This document shows, piece by piece, positions 32,082-39,823 of a stretch of DNA of 39,823 bases. The notes under the pieces were generated by a model. That model saw nothing but the letters and a program-made list of their open reading frames with translations. It was not told the origin of the DNA and searched no databases. This DNA is from Spirochaetota bacterium (GTDB taxonomy: Bacteria > Spirochaetota > Spirochaetia > SZUA-6 > Fen-1364): NCBI GenBank assembly GCA_026398635.1, contig JAPLSM010000067.1, positions 1 through 39,823 on the forward strand. The letters run 5' to 3'. Numbering within the stretch: the first letter of the stretch is position 1; the number at the start of each line of letters is the position of its first letter. Both the position numbers and the translations under genes were made by a program.

Positions 32082-33575
32082 ATGAATCGATCTCGCTGGA
32101 TCATCGCGGCCCTGCTTGCCGCTCTGCTGGTGCTGCCCGCGGGCGCCCTTCTGGCGAAGGACCTGAACTTCGCCCTGTCGGGCAACCCGGACACCCTCGA
32201 TCCCCACAAGACCTCGGGCACCCTGACGTTCCAGACCCTGAAGAGCGTCTACGACACGCTGGCCGAGTCCGACCAGTCGGGCAAGCTCGTGCCCGCCCTG
32301 GCCGAGAGCTGGACTGTGTCGGGCGATTTCCTCACCTGGACCTTCAAGCTGCGCCAAGGCGTGGTGTTCCACAACGGCGACAAGCTCACCTCGAAGGACG
32401 TCAAAGCGACCTTCGACCGGATCCGGGACAAGGCGACCGCCTCGCCGAAAGCCGCCGAGTACTCGGCGGTCGCGTCGGTCGAGACACCCGACGACGCCAC
32501 CGTGGTGTTCAAGCTCTCGCAGCCTTCGGCGCCGTTTCTCGCCGCCATAGCCTCGGGCTGGGGCGCCATCATGCCCAAGAGCCTCATCGACCAGAACTGG
32601 GACTTTGCGAACAAGCCGGTCGGCACCGGACCCTTCGTGCTGAAGGAGTTCGTGCGCGACAGCCGGATCGTGCTCGAGAAGAACGCGAAGTACTGGATGG
32701 CCGGGCTGCCGAAGCTCGACCGGATCGTCATGAACATCATCCCCGACCGGGCCGTGCAGGTGCAGGGCCTGATGACCGGAGCCATCGACGCCGTGGAGTT
32801 CGTCGACCCCGTGGACTTCCCGGTGCTTCAGACGAGCAAGGACGTGACGATCGACAAGTCGATGTCCGCCCTCATCATGGTCATGGCCATGAACTGCACC
32901 AATCCCGTCCTGTCCAACGTGAACGTGCGCCAGGCGGTGAACTACGCCATCAACAAGCAGCAGGTGCTCGACATCGCCTACGGCGGCGGCAAGGTGATCG
33001 GCACCTTCATGGACGTCGACAACGCTTATTACAAGGACTTCACGTCGCTCTATCCCTACAACCCCGACAAGGCGATGGCGCTCCTGGCCGAGGCGAAGAT
33101 CCCGGCCGGCACGACCTTCGAGATGGTGCTGCCCTCGAACTACGACATGCACGTGAAGGCCGGGCAGATGTACCAGGAGATGCTGACCAAGGTCGGGCTG
33201 AAGGTGAACATCAAGCTCGTCGACTGGCCCACCTGGCTCTCCGACGTCTACACCGGCGGCAAGTACGACTTCACGGTGGTCGGCCACACGGGCAAGCTGG
33301 ACCCCGACGGCACCGTGGGCGGCTACGGCGGGGGCAAGTACGTGAAGTGGATGAACGCGGGTTGCCTGGACCTCATCAACCGGGCGAAGCTCACCGCGGA
33401 CTTCGAGTCGCGCAAGCGCCTGTACGACCAGGCCCTGGAAATCATGGCGAAGCAGGTGCCCTTCGTGTACCTCGGCACCTCGTTCCGCTACAAGGCGTTC
33501 CGCAGCAACGTGTCAGAGTACCGCATGACCCCGAAGCTGGACACCTTCGACTTCCGCTGGACCGACAAGAAGTGA
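32082..33575 (+). CDS. Peptide-type ABC transporter substrate-binding protein
   Basis: This 497 aa extracytoplasmic solute-binding protein belongs to family 5. The signal peptide (IIAALLAALLVLPAGALLAK) lacks a lipobox, so it is probably soluble in the periplasm. Mature motifs are NPDTLDPHKTSGTLTFQTLKSVYDTL, ALAESWTVSGDFLTWTFKLRQGVVFHNGDKLTSKDVKATFDRI near residue 90, and PVGTGPFVLKEF near residue 180, all typical of DppA/OppA-like proteins. GGAGGAG precedes the ATG. A candidate weak promoter lies in the 57-base gap upstream (TTGACG at 32021 with TAGTGA 18 bases on). The ligand is unknown. The gene position inside the operon, between ATPases and the second permease, is uncommon. Confidence 0.93.
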   Translation: MNRSRWIIAALLAALLVLPAGALLAKDLNFALSGNPDTLDPHKTSGTLTFQTLKSVYDTLAESDQSGKLVPALAESWTVSGDFLTWTFKLRQGVVFHNGDKLTSKDVKATFDRIRDKATASPKAAEYSAVASVETPDDATVVFKLSQPSAPFLAAIASGWGAIMPKSLIDQNWDFANKPVGTGPFVLKEFVRDSRIVLEKNAKYWMAGLPKLDRIVMNIIPDRAVQVQGLMTGAIDAVEFVDPVDFPVLQTSKDVTIDKSMSALIMVMAMNCTNPVLSNVNVRQAVNYAINKQQVLDIAYGGGKVIGTFMDVDNAYYKDFTSLYPYNPDKAMALLAEAKIPAGTTFEMVLPSNYDMHVKAGQMYQEMLTKVGLKVNIKLVDWPTWLSDVYTGGKYDFTVVGHTGKLDPDGTVGGYGGGKYVKWMNAGCLDLINRAKLTADFESRKRLYDQALEIMAKQVPFVYLGTSFRYKAFRSNVSEYRMTPKLDTFDFRWTDKK

Positions 33576-34393
33576 TCCGTGCCCGCGGACGCGGGAGCGT
33601 GGCCTTCGCGCTCTCGGTCCTGTTCCTGATCATCCTGGGGGCCGCCGCGCTGGCGGCCCCCCTCATCGCCCCGCGCAGCCCGACCGACCAGGTGCTGGCC
33701 GGTCGTTTCTCGCCGCCGGGCGCTGCCTTCCCGCTGGGCAGCGACGACCTGGGCCGGGACATCCTGAGCCGGATCATCTACGGCTCCCGGTCCGCCCTGC
33801 TCGTGGGCATCGTGTCCGTCAGCATCGCGGTCGCGCTCGGGATGACCGCGGGCCTCTTCGCGGGCCTCGCACCCTCGGCGGTGGACAACGCCATCATGCT
33901 CCTCATGGACGGTCTGCTTTCGTTCCCCACGGTGCTCCTGGCCATCACCGTGGTCTCGTTCCTCGGCTACGGCCTGCCCCAGGTGATGATCGCCATCGGC
34001 GTCATCTACAGCCCGACCTTCGCACGCATCGTGCGCGCCGAGACGCTCGTCATCAAAACCGAGGAGTACGTGGAGGCGTCCCGGGCGCTGGGCACGCGCC
34101 TTCCCGTGATCGTCTTCCGGCACATTGTGCCCAACCTGCTCGGCAAGGTGATCGTGCAGGCCTCGATCACGTTCGCCCTTGCGGTGGTGGTGGAGGCGTC
34201 GCTGTCGTACCTGGGGCTCGGCATGCAGCCGCCCGCGGCCAGCTGGGGCCTGATGCTGAAGGACGCCCGCACCTACCTCATGCAGGCGCCGTGGATGGCC
34301 GTGTACCCGGGGCTCGCCCTCGCCCTCACGGTGCTCTGCTTCAATGTGATCGGCGACACCCTGTCCGAGCGCCTGAACCCGAAGGTTCGCTAA
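33572..34393 (+). CDS. Oligopeptide/dipeptide-type ABC transporter permease, DppC-like
   Basis: This 273 aa inner-membrane permease has the DppC family marks: PLIAPRSPTDQVLAGRFSPPG, then FPLGSDDLGRDILSRIIYGSRSALLVG near residue 52, and the EAA loop EEYVEASRALGTRLPVIVFRHIVPNLLG near residue 165, with SLSYLGLGMQPPAASWGLML. The GTG start overlaps the previous stop in GTGA. The last base of its stop codon lies within the end of the convergent Fe-S gene (4-base overlap). It pairs with the DppB-like permease. Confidence 0.93.
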   Translation: MIRARGRGSVAFALSVLFLIILGAAALAAPLIAPRSPTDQVLAGRFSPPGAAFPLGSDDLGRDILSRIIYGSRSALLVGIVSVSIAVALGMTAGLFAGLAPSAVDNAIMLLMDGLLSFPTVLLAITVVSFLGYGLPQVMIAIGVIYSPTFARIVRAETLVIKTEEYVEASRALGTRLPVIVFRHIVPNLLGKVIVQASITFALAVVVEASLSYLGLGMQPPAASWGLMLKDARTYLMQAPWMAVYPGLALALTVLCFNVIGDTLSERLNPKVR

Positions 34394-35664
34394 TCTCCCT
34401 CCAGCAGTCGCGCCAGGTAGCGCGACTTCATCTGCCGGCTCGCCATCAGCTGCTTGGCCGGCGGCAGCTTCAGGATGACCCCGAGCACCGCGGCCATGGC
34501 CCGATGGCTGGCGAGCACGCCGTTGTCGAAGATGAGGTGCTGGAGCGTGCCGCGCTCGATTGCCATCAGCACAGCACGGTGGGCGCCGTTCACGGGCGAA
34601 ATGACCCTGGCCGCGCGGGGCGAGAGGGACAGCGCCCGGTGCGTGCACGCCCGCACGCACACCCCGCAGCCGAGGCACACCGTCGCGTCCACGCGCGCTT
34701 TCCTCAGCTTCGGCCGGCGCGCGTCGTTGGCCGACACGAGGCCGATCGCCTCCACGGGGCAGGCGGCCGTGCAGGCGCCGCAGCCGGTGCACGCGGAGGC
34801 GTCCACGACCGGCAGCCAGTTAGTGGTCTGGATGGGGTTGAGCACCGCGAACCGGCGCGCGGCGATCATCGCCTCGCAGCAGCACCCGCAGCAGTTGCAG
34901 ATGAAGCTCACCCCGCGCTGCACGTTCTCGCCGAACTGGACCAGGCTCCGGGCCTGCGCTTCCTCCAACAGTGCGAGCGCCTCCGGCACGTCCACCTCTC
35001 GCGCGTACCCGGCCCTCGCGATCGACTCGGCCGCTCCGCCGAAGGTCATGCAGTTGTTTTTCGGCGCGTCGCAGTCCCTGCCGAGGTGCTCCATCTTGTG
35101 CCGGCAGTAGCACACGCCCACGCCCCGGTGCGTCGCGGTCTTCACGACCTCGCTCGCGCGCTCCCAGTCCAGCACCGTGAGGGTGCCCTCGGCCGGAAGC
35201 ACCGCCTCCTGCACGAACGTCCGGCCCAGCCTGGTCTCGCTGGTGAACAGGGCCTTGATGAAGTCCTCCTCCACGTTGAGGTACTGGTAATAGAGCTCCG
35301 CGAGCGCCTTCTGGTCGATGTCCGACCTGATGCGCATCATCGAGAACTCGAAGAACCCCGCCATGGGCGGGGGTAGGAAGAACGTGTGCACGCCGTCCGG
35401 GCCTTCCGTGTCCACGAGGATCGCCCTTCCCGCGAGCGTGTCGAGGGTCTTCCGTGCCTCCGCTTCGTCGATGCTCCAGGCCTTCGCAGCCCGGGCTGCG
35501 GTGAAGGGCCGGATCGGAAGCCGCGCCACGAGGCCGGCCTCGCGCTCGCTGAAGAGCATGGCAAGGATCTTGAACAACACCTCCGACGCCGGGGCGCCCT
35601 GGGGGAACCGGTTCAGCCTGTCCACGAGCGAGGCATAGCCGGACTTCAGGGTCGCGTGCGCCAT
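34390..35664 (-). CDS. 4Fe-4S ferredoxin-type protein with extra cysteine clusters
   Basis: This 424 aa protein has two classical 4Fe-4S motifs near the C-terminus, CTGCGACTAACPVEAI and CLGCGVCVRACTHRA. Other cysteine arrangements lie earlier: VCYCRHKMEHLGRDC..PKNNCMTFG near residue 165, and FICNCCGCCCEAM near residue 235. The N-terminal 150 residues look like a winged-helix-like alpha/beta region without a recognised domain, and it carries a FFEFSMMRI stretch. These features fit a family of cytosolic iron-sulfur proteins with an unknown redox partner. ATG 35664 overlaps the stop of the upstream pseudouridine synthase (TGATG), so the genes are coupled. Confidence 0.85.
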   Translation of the reverse strand: MAHATLKSGYASLVDRLNRFPQGAPASEVLFKILAMLFSEREAGLVARLPIRPFTAARAAKAWSIDEAEARKTLDTLAGRAILVDTEGPDGVHTFFLPPPMAGFFEFSMMRIRSDIDQKALAELYYQYLNVEEDFIKALFTSETRLGRTFVQEAVLPAEGTLTVLDWERASEVVKTATHRGVGVCYCRHKMEHLGRDCDAPKNNCMTFGGAAESIARAGYAREVDVPEALALLEEAQARSLVQFGENVQRGVSFICNCCGCCCEAMIAARRFAVLNPIQTTNWLPVVDASACTGCGACTAACPVEAIGLVSANDARRPKLRKARVDATVCLGCGVCVRACTHRALSLSPRAARVISPVNGAHRAVLMAIERGTLQHLIFDNGVLASHRAMAAVLGVILKLPPAKQLMASRQMKSRYLARLLEGD

Positions 35665-36377
35665 CAATCTCTACCTTTTAGGTCGGTCGGAGCCCCGAGC
35701 GCAGCCAAAGCCGCGTCCCACACCGGGTCCGGCGGCGGCGGGGCGACGATGGTGAGCGTCGTCTTCCGCACGGGGTGCTCGAACGACACTTCCCGGGCGT
35801 GCAGGTGTATGCCGCCGCCCGGGTTGGACCTGCGCGCGCCGTACTTGAGGTCGCCCTTGATGTGGCACCCGATTGCCGCGAGTTGCGCCCTGATCTGGTG
35901 GTGCCGGCCGGTCTTCAGGTCGATCTCGAGCAGGAAGTAACGCTCGAGGACCGCAGCGAGCCGGTACGAGAGGTGCGCCTCCCGGGCTCCCGGCACCGGC
36001 CGGGGCGCTGCGTACGACTTGTTCTGCTCAGGGTTTCGCGTGACCCAGTGCACGAGGGAGTCCGCATCCTTCGGAGGCCGGGCATCCACCACGGCCCAGT
36101 AGCGCTTGTGCACGCCGCCCTCGCGGAACAGCACGTTCATGCGCTCGAGCGCCTTGCTCGTTCGGGCGAAGATCACGACCCCGCTCACCGGCCGGTCGAG
36201 CCGGTGCACGATACCGACGAACACGTTGCCGGGCTTGCCGTGCTTCTCCTTGAGATACCCGGCCACGCGCTCGGCGAGCGTGACGTCGCCCGTGGCGTCG
36301 CCCTGGACGATGTCCGAGGCCGCCTTGTTGACCGCCAGGATATGGTTGTCCTCGTAGAGCAATTGTAGAGGCGTCAT
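35664..36377 (-). CDS. RluA-family pseudouridine synthase
   Basis: This 237 aa enzyme converts uridine to pseudouridine in rRNA or tRNA. The motif HRLDRPVSGVVIFARTSKAL contains the catalytic Asp near residue 62, and the KTGRHHQIRAQLAAIGCHIKGDLKYGA block (residues 160-186) is characteristic. No S4 RNA-binding domain precedes it, so it resembles the short RluA/TruC-like members. The start MTPLQLLYEDNHILAVNK at ATG 36377 is chosen because the family begins with LYED..ILAVNKP. The ORF-track start is 54 bases upstream. Exact target uridines cannot be predicted. Confidence 0.92.
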   Translation of the reverse strand: MTPLQLLYEDNHILAVNKAASDIVQGDATGDVTLAERVAGYLKEKHGKPGNVFVGIVHRLDRPVSGVVIFARTSKALERMNVLFREGGVHKRYWAVVDARPPKDADSLVHWVTRNPEQNKSYAAPRPVPGAREAHLSYRLAAVLERYFLLEIDLKTGRHHQIRAQLAAIGCHIKGDLKYGARRSNPGGGIHLHAREVSFEHPVRKTTLTIVAPPPPDPVWDAALAALGAPTDLKGRD

Positions 36378-36642
36378 GGTTGATCCGGTCCGGCCGCTCC
36401 AGTATAGCCCATGCGCGCCGGGAGGGTCCATGAGAGCAGAGGTGCGACGGCAGCGTGGTCGCGAAGGTGAATATGGTGCTCGAGTTCGCGGAGTGGTGTC
36501 TCGAGCGGAGCGAGGCGCGGGTGCCGAATCTGGGCACGGAGACGCGTTGGTCGATCAGCTACGCGATGTGAGTACGGGTCGGCGAACTTCGATCAGACTG
36601 TTTCCATTCAGGTCGCGTATGTGCTACATCCATTAACAGGAT
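36378..36642. other. Intergenic region before the helicase gene
   Basis: No clear gene was found. GCTCGAG (36478-36484) and CTCGAGC (36500-36506) form a perfect inverted repeat with a 15-base loop. A short plus-strand frame, VNMVLEFAEWCLERSEARVP, ends at TGA near 36570 and could be a leftover of a protein end. No convincing -35/-10 pair for the helicase gene was found. Confidence 0.35.
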
Positions 36643-38127
36643 ATGAACGTCCTGCTCATCATCGCAGGTGTCGTCTTCGTCATCTGGCTCATCGCCAAGT
36701 CTGTCGCAGATCGCAAGCTGCCCGCGAAAACGGATTCATCGCGACCCGTCATCCCTCATCCCCAACCGGCTCCCGTCCGTTCAGAGAGAGCACAGAAAAC
36801 TCTCGGGCCGCAACCCATTCGTCTGGAAGACATACAGCTCGATGATCCGATCTTCCGATCCGCCCTCGAGGCCATGGAAGCTGGGGAGAGCGCGTTCATC
36901 ACCGGCAGGGCCGGAACGGGCAAGTCGACGCTACTACGCTATTTCAAAGATACGACCCACCGTTCGGTCGTGGTCCTGGCTCCAACGGGCGTCGCGGCGC
37001 TGAACATCGGGGGACAGACGATCCACTCGTTCTTCCGACTGCCACCCCGGGATTTCCTCGATCCCGACGACATGCAGCCGCCCCGCGGACAATCCGTCCT
37101 GTTAATGCGCAAGCTGCAGACGTTGGTGATCGACGAGGTGTCGATGGTCCGCGCGGACATGCTTGAATGCATCGACCGGAAGCTCCGAATGGCTCGTAGC
37201 AGATCACACGAACCCTTCGGCGGGGTTCAGATGGTACTCATAGGCGATCCGTTTCAGCTGCCGCCGGTGGTCCAGGACGCCACGGTCCGCGAGCACTTTC
37301 AGGAGCTTTATGGCGGTCCTTACTTCTTCAAGTCCCCCGCGCTCAAGGAAGCGAACCTACGCCTGATCGAGCTACAGAAGAACTACCGTCAGTCAGATCC
37401 GCGCTTCATCGATCTCCTCAACAGGGTGAGAGAAAACAACCTTGATCCGGCGAGCATCGAAATCCTGAACGGCAGGGTGCAAAGCCGGGAGAGAGCATTC
37501 AATGGAGAACCGTACATCACCGCCACGCCGACCAATGCGATAGCCCAGCAGATCAATACGACCTACTTGAATGCATTGCCAGGCCAGGAAGTCACCTTGC
37601 ATGGAGATTTCGCCGGCGAGCTCACGCCCATCATGAACGGCCTCCCGGCCAAGTTGCCCACTGACGATCCCCTGGTGTTGAAGGATGGCGCACAGGTGAT
37701 GCTCGTTCGAAATGATGTCCAGCGCCGGTGGGTGAATGGTACCCTGGGCACGCTATCAGGGGATCCCCGAAGGTCAATCGCGGTTAATCTCGGCGGAGCC
37801 ACTTATCAAGTCGACAAGTGCACCTGGGAAAAAATCGAGTATGCCTACGACACCATCGAGGAGAAAATAGTCCCAAAAGTCGTTGGAACCTTCACGCAAT
37901 ACCCGCTGAAGCTCGGATGGGCATTCACGATCCACAAGGTGCAGGGGCTCACGCTAGACCGCCTCTACCTCGATCTCGCGGGCGGCGCTTTCGCTCACGG
38001 TCAGACGTACACCGCCCTTAGCAGGTGCAGATCCCTCGACGGCCTTGCCTTGGGCAGGGCAGTGTACCCGGCAGACATCATTCTCGACGCCGGGATATTG
38101 GCATTCAGAGAAGCATTCCGCAGCTGA
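36643..38127 (+). CDS. PIF1-like SF1 helicase with N-terminal membrane anchor
   Basis: This 494 aa protein starts at ATG 36643 after AACAGGAT. Residues 1-20 (LLIIAGVVFVIWLIA) are a single membrane helix, followed by a basic, proline-rich linker. The helicase core starts near residue 60: Walker A ITGRAGTGKSTLL (motif I), then VLAPTGVAALNIGGQTIHSFF (Ia), VIDEVSMVRADML (II), LIGDPFQLPPV (III), ELQKNYRQ (IV) and the C-terminal FTIHKVQGLTLDRLYLDL plus YTALSRCRSLDGL (V-VI). These are the marks of PIF1/RecD2-type 5'-3' helicases. A membrane anchor on this class is unusual. The base composition looks less GC-rich than the neighbours, fitting transfer. It converges on the type III-like Res gene with a 17-base gap. 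Confidence 0.88.
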   Translation: MNVLLIIAGVVFVIWLIAKSVADRKLPAKTDSSRPVIPHPQPAPVRSERAQKTLGPQPIRLEDIQLDDPIFRSALEAMEAGESAFITGRAGTGKSTLLRYFKDTTHRSVVVLAPTGVAALNIGGQTIHSFFRLPPRDFLDPDDMQPPRGQSVLLMRKLQTLVIDEVSMVRADMLECIDRKLRMARSRSHEPFGGVQMVLIGDPFQLPPVVQDATVREHFQELYGGPYFFKSPALKEANLRLIELQKNYRQSDPRFIDLLNRVRENNLDPASIEILNGRVQSRERAFNGEPYITATPTNAIAQQINTTYLNALPGQEVTLHGDFAGELTPIMNGLPAKLPTDDPLVLKDGAQVMLVRNDVQRRWVNGTLGTLSGDPRRSIAVNLGGATYQVDKCTWEKIEYAYDTIEEKIVPKVVGTFTQYPLKLGWAFTIHKVQGLTLDRLYLDLAGGAFAHGQTYTALSRCRSLDGLALGRAVYPADIILDAGILAFREAFRS

Positions 38128-38144
38128 TCTCCGCGGAACGCGCT

Positions 38145-39823
38145 TCACACCCGCATCCGCTCCGGCACTTCGAGCACCCTCACGAACTCCGCGATCACCT
38201 GCACCTCGTTCTCATCCTGCGGTTCGAGGACGATCGGCTCATACGCAGGGTTCCGTGGCTTCAGCACGATGCGGGCATGGTGCCATCCCTGCTCCGCGTC
38301 CGCGGCCTTCTCCGAGTGGTACTGCTTCACGGTGTACTGGCCGCCGGTGTGGGGATCGGAGATGCCCGAATGCCAGACCAGCAGCACCCGGCCCTCCCTG
38401 CTTCCGGCCCGGGCGGGCCTGAACACGCACCAGGACCCGTTGGGGATCAGCGGAATCATGGAATCGCCCTGCACCTGGGCAATGAACATGCCCTTCTCGA
38501 AGTCGAGGTTCTCGTTCGGCTTCACCCAGGTCTCCGCCCACTCTGGGGCGTCCTCGAGGCTCGCCTGCTCCCGGCTCCACGAACCTGCTGCCGCCTTCAG
38601 CGAAGTCAGGGGGAGGCAGTTCACCCATGGGGAACGCTCTTCAACAGGCACTTCCTTCCAAGGGAAGATCCGCTCGGGTTCCTCACCCGCGCATTCAGAG
38701 AGGATCAGCGGCAGTCGCACCAGCTCCCGGCAGATGCGGAACTCCCACGTGCCGTGCTTCCCGAGATTGCTCACCGCCTTCACCCACTTCTGGGCTGCAG
38801 CGGTCTTGGCCGCGACCTGGTTGGGCTCACGGTCGCCGCCGCCGCCCTTGATCTCGAGCACGAGGATGCGAGCCTCGGCTCCGGCTGCAGGCCGCAGGCG
38901 GATGATGAAGTCCGGGATGCAGACGTGCTGGTTGTCCTGGTACTCGTAGGAGATCTGCAGACCGAGGTGCCGGGTGTTGGCTACGAAGCACTCGACGAGG
39001 GCGGACGACTCCAGGTACTTGATCGCGTACTCCTCGTCGGTGCTCATGACCATCGCGTAATTGAGGTGGCTCTTTTCCAGTGAGACCACGGGACGCGCGG
39101 TGCGTTCGTTGACGTCCCTGGTCGAGAGCCACGGTTTGAACCGGTTCAGAAGCGGCACCAGCGGCGCCTCCTCGCTGGCCGCAACCGGCTGGATGGCATC
39201 CAGGAGCATCGAGCGGATGCGCGTGACGTGCTTCTCGTGTGCGATCTCACGCATATCGACGCCCGGCGCAGCTCGGACGCGGGTTGCGATGTACTCTTCG
39301 AGGATCCTCACGATCTCGGGGAAGAGCTCGTGACGAGCGAGGGCGACCCGCTTGCTGCCCTGCCCCTGCTCGAGGGCTCCGACGATTTCTTTCGCGATCC
39401 CGAAGACGATCTGCTGGAGCCTGACCGTTTGGTAGAACTCCTGCCGGTCCTGCGATATGAACTCCCCGGGCGACCTTCCCAGCGCGCCTTCCCCTGATTT
39501 CGAAGGCCCCGCGCTCGGGGAGCGCGTGGATGTGGTGGTAGACGGGCTCCGATTCGTCGGTCAGTTTGGGTGTCTTGCCCTTGAACGGGATGAGGGAGAA
39601 CGGGATCCCGTACACGTCGACGTATTCGGGCGGCAGCAGTCCCGTCTCGGGGTCGGGGGTGTAGCTGGTACGCCGCAGTCCCCTGCCGACCACCTGCTCG
39701 CAGAGGAGCTGGCTTCGGAACGGACGCAGGCCGAGGATGTGCGTCACGTTGTTCGCGTCCCAGCCTTCGGTCAGCATCGACACCGAGACGACGCAACGCA
39801 CCTGTTCCCCCGGCTTTCCCCGG
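38145..39823 (-). pseudogene. Type III restriction Res-like helicase fused to an S24/LexA-type domain, frameshifted, 5' part outside
   Basis: The right-hand frame (window edge to about 39490) reads [26 protein letters not shown] and [12 protein letters not shown], which are motifs V and VI of an SF2 helicase as in type III Res subunits. The left-hand frame (about 39480 to 38147) continues with [25 protein letters not shown] and [18 protein letters not shown], then PDFIIRLRPA...VLEIKGGGGD (a PD-(D/E)xK-like nuclease core with D..ExK), typical of Res relatives. The final 145 residues form a separate S24/LexA-like domain: AQVQGDSMIPLIPNGSWC (Ser) and GGQYTVKQYH (Lys). Between the two frames about 50 residues expected from the family are missing, so the gene carries a deletion plus frameshift at 39480-39500, or an assembly error. 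The N-terminal ATPase domain is outside the window. Confidence 0.78.

Noticed and set aside
1-39823. CRISPR arrays, prophage or integrase-defined island
   Set aside because: No evenly spaced direct repeats, cas genes, phage structural genes or integrase were found on either strand.

Overview
The window is a high-GC bacterial chromosome segment in which almost every gene is chromosomal in character. No phage structural genes, replication origin, CRISPR array, rRNA or complete tRNA were seen. The glycine decarboxylase split into gcvPA and gcvPB, a coiled-coil alanine-rich lipoprotein, an RlmN of the CxxxCxxCETG type and many signal-peptide or lipobox proteins would fit a free-living high-GC spirochaete or a deltaproteobacterium-like Gram-negative. 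That placement is an inference, because no marker gene in the window settles taxonomy.

Layout, left part. Bases 1-4712 (+): the end of gcvH, then gcvPA, gcvPB, a PHP-domain phosphoesterase and an alanine-rich lipoprotein closed by a clear rho-independent terminator. Bases 4890-6450: a MATE efflux gene directly abutting an IS66 transposase remnant. Bases 6627-11105 (+): a compact operon with its own promoter, encoding an FAD-dependent geranylgeranyl-reductase-like enzyme, a GxGYxYP putative glycoside hydrolase and a MelB-type sugar symporter. Bases 11129-14947 (-): Gfo/Idh/MocA oxidoreductase, a GH105 fragment, a frameshifted cupin, a flavodoxin-like FMN reductase and a B12-binding radical SAM protein. 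Four of these junctions are 4-base ATGA overlaps or short gaps. Bases 15051-18329 (+): a secreted protein of unknown function, RlmN, an outer-membrane-like beta protein and a small parvulin.

Layout, right part. Bases 18462-22466 (+): a complete potABCD polyamine transporter with a good promoter. Bases 22530-24227 (-): a class V aminotransferase-like PLP enzyme. Bases 24401-29000 are a degraded, probably recombination-prone stretch. It holds an RND/MMPL pseudogene, a small unknown ORF, an intact condensation-domain acyltransferase-like gene, two transposase remnants, an intact HAD hydrolase and a broken HD phosphohydrolase. Bases 29022-34393 (+): a five-gene oligopeptide-type ABC transporter. 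Bases 34390-36377 (-): an RluA-family pseudouridine synthase overlapping a ferredoxin-like 4Fe-4S protein. Bases 36643-39823: a PIF1-like helicase with an N-terminal membrane anchor (+), converging on the 3' part of a type III restriction Res-like helicase fused to a LexA/S24-type peptidase domain (-), which carries a frameshift plus apparent deletion.

The parts that go beyond housekeeping are four. The first is the FAD enzyme/GxGYxYP/MelB operon. The second is the minus-strand sugar-metabolism and radical SAM cluster. The third is the possible defence locus at the right end, with the Res-S24 fusion and the membrane-anchored helicase. The fourth is the set of gene fragments showing recent decay. 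Every function is read from motifs in the translations, and no database search was run.
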